Below are positions 8,528 through 13,685 of a stretch of DNA of 13,685 bases, one piece after another (position 1 is the first letter of the stretch; the number at the start of each line of letters is the position of its first letter). The notes under the pieces are model-generated. The model had not been told where the DNA came from. It saw nothing but the letters and a program-made list of their open reading frames with translations, and searched no databases. This DNA comes from an uncultured Clostridia bacterium (GTDB taxonomy: Bacteria; Bacillota; Clostridia; TANB77; CAG-508). The DNA lies in assembly GCA_949077355.1 (NCBI GenBank), contig CARUQW010000043.1:1-13685 (forward strand), in the 5' to 3' direction. A program made the translations under genes and the position numbers.

Positions 8528-8755
8528 CAACAGATAATTATATCCTTCTCTTACGAACCATGCGCTCAGCGCTATAGCAGCTCCAATGACTACATATATA
8601 ACTTTTCTGATAAACCAATTAACCGAAAACTTACTTCCTGGTAATATGGCACCTGAAAAATATACATACAGTCCTACTATTACCAATATTACAATTGCTG
8701 CAGTTCCTAAAATAAGATACAAATGTGCCCGTGTTTCTTTGCTTAATTTCTTCAT
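8519..8755 (-). CDS. Small two-helix membrane protein, unknown function
   Basis: A 78-residue protein that I do not recognise. A short basic N-terminus (MKKLSKETRAH) precedes a hydrophobic helix at about 12-33, a short polar turn (LPGSKFS, 38-44) and a second helix at about 48-68, ending in RHdelimited basic residues (RE...LLRH). Both ends are therefore predicted on the cytoplasmic side. A strong ribosome binding site (GAGGAGGA) lies about 7 nt before the ATG, and a good promoter lies 66 nt upstream, which supports a real gene. It sits directly before the glucan synthase, 98 nt away, with only a weak terminator between. A role linked to glucan synthesis or export is possible, but only position suggests it. 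It contains one in-frame CGG arginine codon (8729-8731), which is otherwise very rare in this window. Confidence 0.82.
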   Translation of the reverse strand: MKKLSKETRAHLYLILGTAAIVILVIVGLYVYFSGAILPGSKFSVNWFIRKVIYVVIGAAIALSAWFVREGYNYLLRH

Positions 8756-8774
8756 GTCATTTCCTCCTCTTTCA

Positions 8775-8795
8775 TTGACTATACTTTCTAGTCAA
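8775..8795. promoter_or_regulatory. Dyad in the 5' leader of the small membrane protein
   Basis: A perfect 7-bp inverted repeat (ttgacta/tagtcaa) with a 7-nt spacer lies between the predicted transcription start (about 8814) and the ribosome binding site. The AAGTATAGT motif inside it recurs about 30 nt upstream next to the -10 box, with ACATTGAAA or CAATGAAA following. The arrangement suggests an operator or leader hairpin, but no regulator is known. Confidence 0.4.
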
Positions 8796-8820
8796 AATTT
8801 TCAATGTTTACTATACTTCT

Positions 8821-8849
8821 ATTATACCACTTTATGTAAAAAAAAGCAA
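8821..8849 (-). promoter_or_regulatory. Sigma-A type promoter for the small membrane protein
   Basis: On the minus strand, a perfect TATAAT -10 box (8826-8821) is preceded by TTGCTT (8849-8844) with a 17-nt spacer. The distance to the ATG at 8755 is about 65 nt. The -35 box lies in the T tract of the hairpin that follows the amidase gene. Confidence 0.65.
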
Positions 8850-8871
8850 AAATTTAAGGCAATCTCTTAAA
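8834..8871 (-). terminator. Probable intrinsic terminator of the amidase gene
   Basis: Immediately after the amidase stop codon (8874-8876) the minus strand has a 6-bp stem (tttaag/cttaaa) with a 7-nt loop, followed by a T-rich tract (ATTTTTGCTTTTTTTTT). The stem is short and AT-rich, but the T tract is long. It overlaps the next gene's -35 region. Confidence 0.45.
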
Positions 8872-8873
8872 AA

Positions 8874-9449
8874 CTAGTTTTTCTCATAAAAGTAATCTGT
8901 GATTCCATTATAAATTCCCCATGCTAATCGATTTTGATAATCATCTTCTAGCAATTGTTTTTCTTCCTCTGGATTAGATAAAAATCCACATTCAACAATA
9001 GAAATTGGGATTTCTACATGCTTCATGATATAGACTGTATCGAGCTTCATAGCCACTCTTTTATTTTCTTTTTGTATCGTTTCATTTAAATTTGCTTGAA
9101 TTTGTTTTGCTAAATTCGTACTTTTTTCATCTCCATTTTTATAAAAACATTGCCATCCCCAATATTGCTGTTGTGGTATTTTATTTAAATGAATACTTAC
9201 AAAAATATCAGCGCTTGATTCATTTCCTATTTTTACCCTATTATGGATGTCTGAAATTTTCTTTTGTTTTAATGTTTGAGCATCTAAATCATAAATAGCA
9301 TTTTCATCCGAACGTGTTAAAATAACAGAACTTCCACTAGTCTCTAATAAATTTTGCAACTTTAAAGCAATTTTCAAATTCGTTTGTGCTTCTGTTGTAC
9401 CGATTGCTGCTTTGTGCACCCTCGTCTGGTACACCATGCCCTGCGTCAA
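8874..9449 (-). CDS. cwlD: N-acetylmuramoyl-L-alanine amidase (CwlD-like), C-terminal part, frameshifted
   Basis: This frame carries most of an Amidase_3 domain, which cleaves the bond between N-acetylmuramic acid and L-alanine in peptidoglycan. It contains GTTEAQTNLKIALKLQNLLE, where the glutamate is the second zinc ligand. It also has SIHLN with the zinc-binding histidine (residue 148 of the repaired protein) and IVECGFLSNP with the catalytic glutamate (214). The nominal TTG start at 9449 is not real: residues before about position 9403 are an out-of-frame reading of the IDAGHG region of the upstream frame. One base must be removed near 9402 to join the halves into a 252-residue protein. 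Sequence and length fit CwlD, which makes muramic lactam in spore cortex, but a vegetative Amidase_3 enzyme is not excluded. Confidence 0.9.
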   Translation of the reverse strand: MTQGMVYQTRVHKAAIGTTEAQTNLKIALKLQNLLETSGSSVILTRSDENAIYDLDAQTLKQKKISDIHNRVKIGNESSADIFVSIHLNKIPQQQYWGWQCFYKNGDEKSTNLAKQIQANLNETIQKENKRVAMKLDTVYIMKHVEIPISIVECGFLSNPEEEKQLLEDDYQNRLAWGIYNGITDYFYEKN

Positions 9450-9633
9450 TCACTATTGTTTTACCAGATACTGGTGTTGCCGTTGTTTGCATTGTTTTTA
9501 CTGAATTCTCTTGCTTTTCTTCTTTTCCATTACCCTCTTTTGTCTGATTTGCTATTTGAAAGGAAAAAGCAAATACAGCTATTAATACACATGAAATTAT
9601 AATTTGAATTCTTTTTTTGTTAATGATTATCAT
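9337..9633 (-). CDS. cwlD: N-acetylmuramoyl-L-alanine amidase (CwlD-like), N-terminal part, frameshifted
   Basis: This is the start of the same amidase. Residues 1-7 are basic, 9-28 form a signal-anchor helix, and a charged linker follows (30-56). Then comes the first strand of the Amidase_3 fold, with IVIDAGHG (60-67) carrying the first zinc-ligand histidine (66). The correct frame ends at about residue 77. After that the sequence (RYNRSTNEFENC...FIRD) is an out-of-frame tail ending in a chance stop at 9337. The ATG at 9633 has AGGAG about 9 nt upstream, within a stem that could hide it (9643-9678). The protein would act outside the membrane. Context with pilin-like surface proteins upstream is not diagnostic. 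Confidence 0.88.
   Translation of the reverse strand: MIIINKKRIQIIISCVLIAVFAFSFQIANQTKEGNGKEEKQENSVKTMQTTATPVSGKTIVIDAGHGVPDEGAQSSNRYNRSTNEFENCFKVAKFIRD
9397..9405 (-). other. cwlD: One-base insertion (frameshift) in the amidase gene
   Basis: The upstream frame reads GCA CAA AGC AGC AAT CGG TAC AAC. Removing the C at 9402 gives AAT GGT ACA ACA GAA GCA, i.e. GAQSSN-GTTEAQ, which restores the conserved Amidase_3 zinc-ligand segment. From there the frame is open to the normal end. The site is not a homopolymer run. Confidence 0.87.
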
Positions 9634-9642
9634 ATAAAAAAC

Positions 9643-9678
9643 TCCTAATACAAATATCTTATTCTATTTATATTAGGA
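9643..9678 (-). promoter_or_regulatory. Hairpin that could sequester the amidase ribosome binding site
   Basis: In the minus-strand transcript TCCTAATA (9678-9671) pairs perfectly with TATTAGGA (9650-9643) across a 20-nt loop. The 3' arm contains the AGGA of the amidase Shine-Dalgarno sequence, 9 nt before its ATG. Pairing would block ribosome access, so translation may be switched by whatever opens the stem. No known riboswitch or thermometer class is recognised. Confidence 0.45.
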
Positions 9679-9697
9679 ATTTCGTTTTTTATTCCTT

Positions 9698-9733
9698 TCA
9701 TGTGAAATTGGGGACGTTTCCTTTTGCACATGA
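9698..9733 (+). repeat. REP-like short palindrome, GGGGACG type
   Basis: The unit starts immediately after the stop codon of the pilin-like protein. Its ends are perfect 7-bp inverted repeats (tcatgtg/cacatga) around ggggacgtttccttttg. The core matches the units at 140-168 and 13545-13573, while the outer arms differ, as expected for a dispersed REP family rather than a gene-specific terminator. It lacks a T tract on the minus side. It may still help end or stabilise the transcript. Confidence 0.6.
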
Positions 9734-11542
9734 TTATTTCATAACATATAAAACCATACGAAAAGAATGAGACCAACTTTTATCTCCATAAGTCGCTGTC
9801 CAACGAACCGAAGCCATATTTCGATACCATCCCTCTGAGTAATATTCTGTACATCCACCTCTAGAATAACCATATGGAAAAGTTCCATTCGAACCTGTCT
9901 CTATGGAATACTCTGTACAATTCCCTTCTAAGTCATAAATATTACACACAAAATCTGCTGCATTTGAGCCAGAGTTTCTAATTCCCTTATTAGCACCTCC
10001 TATATGTCTTGTAGTCGAAGGTGTATTAGTATAAAATGGTTGTCCTGTGCCATCTTTTTTTCCATTTACAAAATCCATAACCAAATCCCACTGAACTCCT
10101 GAAACTAAGGCACTTTTTACATGTGCATTCTGAATAAAATTTTTAGCTTGGCTATTTGCATCTGCTTGTGTAATATTGGTCCAAGGCCAAATACCTTTTT
10201 TACTTACTAAACCTGTTCCCGTTTCAAATCTTGCTATATAAAATCCTCCTGCAGATATTACAGTCGTTTTCTCGTCAGTTACACCACTTGGAAGATAATC
10301 CACAGTTCCAGTAGTGTGAACGTCTGTATAGTATATAGGATATTTTCCAACATTGTTTGTATAATTTACTGTATCAGCAACAGCTATCCACACAAATTGA
10401 TTTCCTGTATCTTCTGTATCATTTGCGACATCTGATATAACTAATCCCTTTGATATATCATCACATCCTGGTTTTATAGCAAATCCAACTGGGATGATTG
10501 CTGTTCCATTTTTTTCGTATTCTTTATTTTCTCCTGTTACTATTTCTCCTACTTTTGCCATTGCCTTTTTTACTGTGATTGGTCCTTTTACGGTTTCTGT
10601 TTTATTTTTTGCCTTATCTACTGTTAAAATATGCAAATAATAAGTCCCTGGTGTTGTTATTTTTGCTTTTATTTCTGTTTGATTTTCCTTAAAAAATCCT
10701 CCTGTAAATTTCGCTTCATTTTTTTCTAGTGAAGTACTACTATCTGTATACACCCATTTACATTTTGTCATATCTACTCCACTGACTCCATTGTCACTTT
10801 GTGTTACTGTTGCTGTGATTTCTGTATCAGTATCAATACTTGCTGGACTAAAACTGATTGTTGCTTGGTTTGGGTCTTCTTTATCAATTTTGTCAATTGG
10901 CTTAGTTGCTGTTCCTCCTATTTCATCTAATTCATTAATTAGTCTCGCATAAATCGTTTCATTCTTTTCAAATGTTACTGCTGTACTATATTTCTCCCAT
11001 GTTGTTCCATCTTTTGAATATTGTATCATATTTTTTCCAATATCTATATTAACTGTAATTTCTACTGTTACATTTGTATTTGTATATCCGCTTGGATTTA
11101 GCTTAAATGCTATATCTCCTTCTTGTAAATTTGGTGGTGGATTTTTTCCTTGTTCTCCTATATATCTTACCTCATCTTCAGTTATTTCGTAGACATATCC
11201 TTCTTTGGTTATCACTCTTAAGGTTGTAGGATTTTTTACTACGACTCTTGCTCCTTCTAAGGTTCCTTTTCTACTAATTTCTTCTTCGATTGCTTCTTTG
11301 TATCGTTCCATATATTCTTCTACAGTTAAATTTTCTAGTATTTTTTCATCTCGCAATCCATTTCCTATGATCTGTAATGCCTCTTTGTATTGTGCTTTTT
11401 TGCTTTCTTCCTCTGCTGTTGTTGCTTTACTTAATATCCCATTTTGTCCAGTCAAAGTTGCAATACTGACTCCTGCTAAGATTAATAGTACAATTATTGT
11501 AATTACTAAAGCTATCAGCGTAATTCCTTTGTTTTTCTTCAT
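9734..11542 (-). CDS. Type IV pilin-like surface protein with C-terminal FGE-like domain
   Basis: A 602-residue surface protein. The N-terminus MKKNKG^ITLIALVITIIVLLIL is a class III (prepilin peptidase) leader followed by the hydrophobic helix; mature position 5 is Ala, not the usual Glu. A helical region (40-130) and probably two or three Ig-like beta domains follow (about 140-325). Residues 345-602 resemble the FGE/SUMF1 fold, related to C-type lectins. Matching segments are GFYIARFETG (433-442), SGVQWDLVMDFV (481-492), NIYDLEGNCTEYS (534-546), RGGC (561-564) and SFRMVLYV (593-600). In this context the domain is more likely a binding head than an enzyme. The ATG has AAAGGAGA about 9 nt upstream and a clear promoter. 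The leader, ribosome binding site and promoter are nearly identical to those of the neighbouring gene at 11822-13435. It is probably exported as a minor pilin or cell-surface adhesin. Confidence 0.87.
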   Translation of the reverse strand: MKKNKGITLIALVITIIVLLILAGVSIATLTGQNGILSKATTAEEESKKAQYKEALQIIGNGLRDEKILENLTVEEYMERYKEAIEEEISRKGTLEGARVVVKNPTTLRVITKEGYVYEITEDEVRYIGEQGKNPPPNLQEGDIAFKLNPSGYTNTNVTVEITVNIDIGKNMIQYSKDGTTWEKYSTAVTFEKNETIYARLINELDEIGGTATKPIDKIDKEDPNQATISFSPASIDTDTEITATVTQSDNGVSGVDMTKCKWVYTDSSTSLEKNEAKFTGGFFKENQTEIKAKITTPGTYYLHILTVDKAKNKTETVKGPITVKKAMAKVGEIVTGENKEYEKNGTAIIPVGFAIKPGCDDISKGLVISDVANDTEDTGNQFVWIAVADTVNYTNNVGKYPIYYTDVHTTGTVDYLPSGVTDEKTTVISAGGFYIARFETGTGLVSKKGIWPWTNITQADANSQAKNFIQNAHVKSALVSGVQWDLVMDFVNGKKDGTGQPFYTNTPSTTRHIGGANKGIRNSGSNAADFVCNIYDLEGNCTEYSIETGSNGTFPYGYSRGGCTEYYSEGWYRNMASVRWTATYGDKSWSHSFRMVLYVMK

Positions 11543-11571
11543 TTTTACTTTCTCCTTTGTCCTTTTTTGTC

Positions 11572-11601
11572 ATTATATAATTACGCTTATTCGTTTCTCA
11601 A
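11572..11601 (-). promoter_or_regulatory. Promoter of the FGE-domain pilin-like gene
   Basis: On the minus strand TTGAGA (11601-11596) and a perfect TATAAT (11577-11572) are separated by 18 nt, about 30 nt before the start codon. The same boxes, spacer length and flanking bases (AATAAGCGTAATTATATAATGAC) recur upstream of the other pilin-like gene. A further conserved block (GTAAAAAAGGTATAAG) lies about 20 nt upstream of the -35 box in both and may be an UP element or a regulator site. Confidence 0.7.
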
Positions 11602-11701
11602 TATTATCACTTGTTTTTGCTTATACCTTTTTTACATAATTTCTCATTTTCATATCTTCTTTCAGCTTCTCAATTAATTTTCTTGTTTACCATAATTGCA
11701 C

Positions 11702-11747
11702 CCCTTAAAATATATTTTGTGCTAACTCAAAAGCTATATTTTAAGGG
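11702..11747. repeat. Intergenic inverted repeat, 13-bp arms
   Basis: cccttaaaatata (11702-11714) and tatattttaaggg (11735-11747) are exact reverse complements, with an inner ttttg/caaaa pairing around an 8-nt loop. No T tract follows on either strand, so it is not a normal intrinsic terminator. It lies between the terminator of one pilin-like gene and the promoter of the next. It could be a regulatory site or another small palindromic repeat. Confidence 0.6.
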
Positions 11748-11774
11748 ATATTATCTATATTTTCAAGTTTTAGT

Positions 11775-11813
11775 GCAAAAATAAGCCTTAGATCTATTTC
11801 TAAATCTAAAGCT
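11775..11813 (-). terminator. Intrinsic terminator of the 11822-13435 gene
   Basis: Nine nucleotides after the TAA stop, the minus-strand transcript forms a 10-bp stem (agctttagat/atctaaggct, with one G-U pair) and a 10-nt loop, followed by TATTTTTGC. This supports separate transcription of the two pilin-like genes. Confidence 0.72.
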
Positions 11814-11821
11814 ATACTTCT

Positions 11822-13435
11822 TTACTTTACTACTATTTTACTTATATTGCTATTGTTTTTTTCTATTTTAATATATAAATTATCACATTGTTCTGGTAAA
11901 TTAATATCTGTTTCTCCATTTAAAACTGATTTATCTTCTATTTCAATCCAGTTTTGATTGTCTTTTGATATACTTATTCTATAATTTATATTATCAGCTT
12001 GTATTAAAATTTTTACACTTTGTCTACTTTTTCCAAAATCGATTTTCTTTGTATTTATTATTTTATTTTGTACATCATAAATAGTTTTAATTTCATTGTT
12101 GTCATATTTATATAAATAATATGCTTTAGCTTGTTCCTTTTTTTGATACCAATCAGTTTGATCATCTATTGTATAATCCCCATCGTCTGGATAAATTCCT
12201 TCTTTTGAAATAATTTCTCCTTTCCAGTCTCCTTTTGAAAGAATCGAATGTTCTATAACGCCTTTCGTTCGTGCTTCTCCAGCAGCCATAGAGGCACTAT
12301 GTTTGTATTGGATAAGAACTTGTCCAACTACCCATGGATCTTCAACATTTACATTTGGTACAGGATGATACCCTAGAGTGCCAATATCTGAATATTTCAT
12401 CGAAATAGATTTATTATAATTACTAACTATATAATTTCCAGATGTTTCATCAAATGAATAAGATTCATATGGTCTACTCTCCCAGTTAAAACTAGGATTG
12501 ACTAATCTATATTCTTTCCATTCAGACCAAGGACCTTCTTCATATACTGTTTTAGAAATAATATCATATTTATCATATAAATAGAAATTATTTAAAACTT
12601 TTATTTTTGATTGTCCCAATAAAGTCCATGTATTATCTAGTTCTATTTTTTTTGCATTACAGATTATTTGATATGGTATAATATTAGAAAATTCTGAAAC
12701 AATTTCTTGTGCTTCATCTGTTAATGTTTCTTTACTTTTATTATAAGCATTTTCTATTGTTAAAAAGTCATTTGTTTGATCAAAGGTAACAGACAAATAA
12801 TCAAGGTCATTTACAGTAACAGTTTTAGTTCTTTTACTATCATTATTACCTTCTGCTATAAATTTATAATTACCACTTTGTGTTATTTGATAGTCAAGGC
12901 TTACTTCTTTTTCATGATTAGCATAATCTTGTATACTTCCATCTGGTTTTATAATTCTTCTTATCCCTTTTTCATCTTCTGTTTGTGCAGTTATATGAAT
13001 TACTCCTATATTACCAGTTTTTTCATAAAGTGCAGTAATTGCTATCTTTCCTTTTAGGCTACCTAATATAGATACTTGATAATTATCATCTATTTCATAT
13101 TCATAATCACCATAAATTACATCTACTGTTTGCGTTGGTTCACCATTTTTTGTTACATTATCTTTTTCTATTTCTAACTTTTCATGAATATGGTCTCCTA
13201 TATAATCTATCGTTAATTTCTCTCCATTTTCTAATTTTTCTGCTAACAGTTCATCAATTGCTAAAATTATAGCTTCTCTTCCCTCTTCTTGCTTTGTTTT
13301 TCCATTTGCCACTGTTGCTTTACTCAATATTCCATTTTCTCCTGTCAAGGTTGCGATTCCTACTCCTGTAAGTATTAGCAATACAATTATTGTAATTACT
13401 AAAGCTATCAGCGTAATTCCTTTGTTCTTCTTCAT
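11822..13435 (-). CDS. Type IV pilin-like surface protein, unknown C-terminal domains
   Basis: A 537-residue protein starting at the ATG at 13435, which has AAAGGAGA just upstream. The frame is open to 13573, but that extension runs through the promoter and ribosome binding site and is not translated. The leader MKKNKG^ITLIALVITIIVLLIL and the following GIATLTGENGILSKAT (26-41) are almost the same as in the 9734-11542 protein, again without Glu at mature position 5. Beyond residue 45 the two proteins are unrelated. A helical segment (45-95) is followed by an Ig-like stretch (about 128-210), a region rich in aromatic residues (265-435) and a C-terminal beta-rich domain (about 455-537, with YRISISKDNQNWIEI at 485-499) reminiscent of discoidin or carbohydrate-binding modules. 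No cysteine pair or sortase signal was seen. It is probably a surface-exposed minor pilin or adhesin; the binding target is unknown. Confidence 0.85.
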   Translation of the reverse strand: MKKNKGITLIALVITIIVLLILTGVGIATLTGENGILSKATVANGKTKQEEGREAIILAIDELLAEKLENGEKLTIDYIGDHIHEKLEIEKDNVTKNGEPTQTVDVIYGDYEYEIDDNYQVSILGSLKGKIAITALYEKTGNIGVIHITAQTEDEKGIRRIIKPDGSIQDYANHEKEVSLDYQITQSGNYKFIAEGNNDSKRTKTVTVNDLDYLSVTFDQTNDFLTIENAYNKSKETLTDEAQEIVSEFSNIIPYQIICNAKKIELDNTWTLLGQSKIKVLNNFYLYDKYDIISKTVYEEGPWSEWKEYRLVNPSFNWESRPYESYSFDETSGNYIVSNYNKSISMKYSDIGTLGYHPVPNVNVEDPWVVGQVLIQYKHSASMAAGEARTKGVIEHSILSKGDWKGEIISKEGIYPDDGDYTIDDQTDWYQKKEQAKAYYLYKYDNNEIKTIYDVQNKIINTKKIDFGKSRQSVKILIQADNINYRISISKDNQNWIEIEDKSVLNGETDINLPEQCDNLYIKIEKNNSNISKIVVK

Positions 13436-13466
13436 TTTTCTACTTTCTCCTTTGTCCTTTTTTGTC

Positions 13467-13496
13467 ATTATATAATTACGCTTATTATTTTCACAA
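13467..13496 (-). promoter_or_regulatory. Promoter of the 11822-13435 pilin-like gene
   Basis: TTGTGA (13496-13491) and TATAAT (13472-13467) on the minus strand are separated by 18 nt. The region from the start codon to about 100 nt upstream closely matches the region before the other pilin-like gene, including the sequence between -10 and the ribosome binding site. Conservation between paralogous promoters supports both the promoter and the chosen start codon. Confidence 0.7.
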
Positions 13497-13544
13497 TAAT
13501 ATTGCTTATTTTTACTTATACCTTTTTTACATAATCTTTCTATT

Positions 13545-13573
13545 TTGCCAAAGGAGACGGACCTTTTTGGCAA
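13545..13573 (+). repeat. REP-like short palindrome, GGAGACGG type
   Basis: ttgccaaa and tttggcaa form perfect 8-bp arms around ggagacggacct-tt. The unit aligns over its full 29 nt with 140-168 (opposite strand) and shares its core with 9698-9733. It lies 30 nt from the second copy of the structured repeat and upstream of the pilin-like gene promoter. Confidence 0.6.
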
Positions 13574-13603
13574 TTTTTTGTATTCTGCTTTTTAAATCAA
13601 AAA

Positions 13604-13685
13604 GTCAATTTATTCTTTCTGCAGTAACACTTCGGGGGGACCAGTAAGATTACAGTCTGTTATGCAATTACAGACTGTTCGTAAC
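13604..13685. repeat. Structured palindromic repeat, second copy, cut by window end
   Basis: These 82 nt align without gaps to positions 1-82, with differences only at the equivalents of 3, 12, 20, 27 and 62. The acagtctgt/acagactgt stem, the ccagt arm and the six-G bulge are all kept. The closing arm lies beyond the window. Both copies have the same orientation. Confidence 0.8.

Noticed and set aside
9406..9449. TTG at 9449 as a genuine start of a short amidase
   Set aside because: This stretch is the zinc-site region (IDAGHG) read out of frame, so such a protein would lack the first zinc ligand.
9734..9870. Variable region of a diversity-generating retroelement at the end of the FGE-like domain
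   Set aside because: There is no reverse transcriptase or template repeat in the window, and the last codons lack the clustered AAY-type adenine-rich codons expected of a variable region.
13436..13573. 46-residue N-terminal extension of the pilin-like protein
   Set aside because: It overlaps a promoter and ribosome binding site that are conserved with the paralogous gene, and the extension has no pilin-like features. The leader must start at the ATG at 13435.
1..13685. The terminal same-orientation repeats as ends of a 13.6-kb transposon
   Set aside because: There is no transposase, integrase or other mobility gene inside, and each repeat is itself palindromic and looks like an independent dispersed element.

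Overview
The window is AT-rich DNA with every supportable gene on the minus strand. The mix suggests a low-GC Firmicute of the class Clostridia, probably an uncultured or host-associated lineage. It holds a split cyclic beta-1,2-glucan synthase (NdvB/ChvB type), a CwlD-like spore-cortex type amidase, and two large surface proteins with the clostridial pilin-like leader KG^ITLIALVITI. Species-level assignment is not possible from the sequence alone.

Layout in transcription order, right to left. (1) 13685-13545: one copy of a structured palindromic repeat, cut by the window edge, plus a REP-like unit. (2) 13435-11822 and 11542-9734: two type IV pilin-like surface proteins. They share an almost identical leader, ribosome binding site and promoter but have unrelated C-terminal parts. 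The second ends in a domain resembling formylglycine-generating enzyme (FGE/SUMF1). (3) 9633-8874: a membrane-anchored N-acetylmuramoyl-L-alanine amidase broken by a one-base frameshift. (4) 8755-8519: a two-helix membrane protein of unknown function with its own promoter. (5) 8421-240: a cyclic beta-1,2-glucan synthase of about 2726 residues (GT84 - GH189 - GH94), broken into two reading frames by a one-base insertion near 5841. It also carries a 106-bp perfect palindrome inserted in frame. (6) 231-1: further dispersed repeats and a full copy of the structured repeat also found at the other end.

The glucan synthase polymerises UDP-glucose into beta-1,2-glucan, cyclises it and trims it. The amidase and the pilin-like proteins act at the cell wall and surface, so the common theme is the cell envelope. 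No gene pair is tightly overlapping, and several genes have their own promoter or terminator, so this is not one operon.

The most notable signals are the repeats and the broken genes. At least three families of short palindromic repeats are present, one of them inserted inside a coding region. Two genes carry single-base insertions that can be corrected exactly from protein-family conservation. Whether those are sequencing errors, real inactivation or recoding cannot be settled here. I found no RNA gene, CRISPR array, transposase, integrase or reverse transcriptase.
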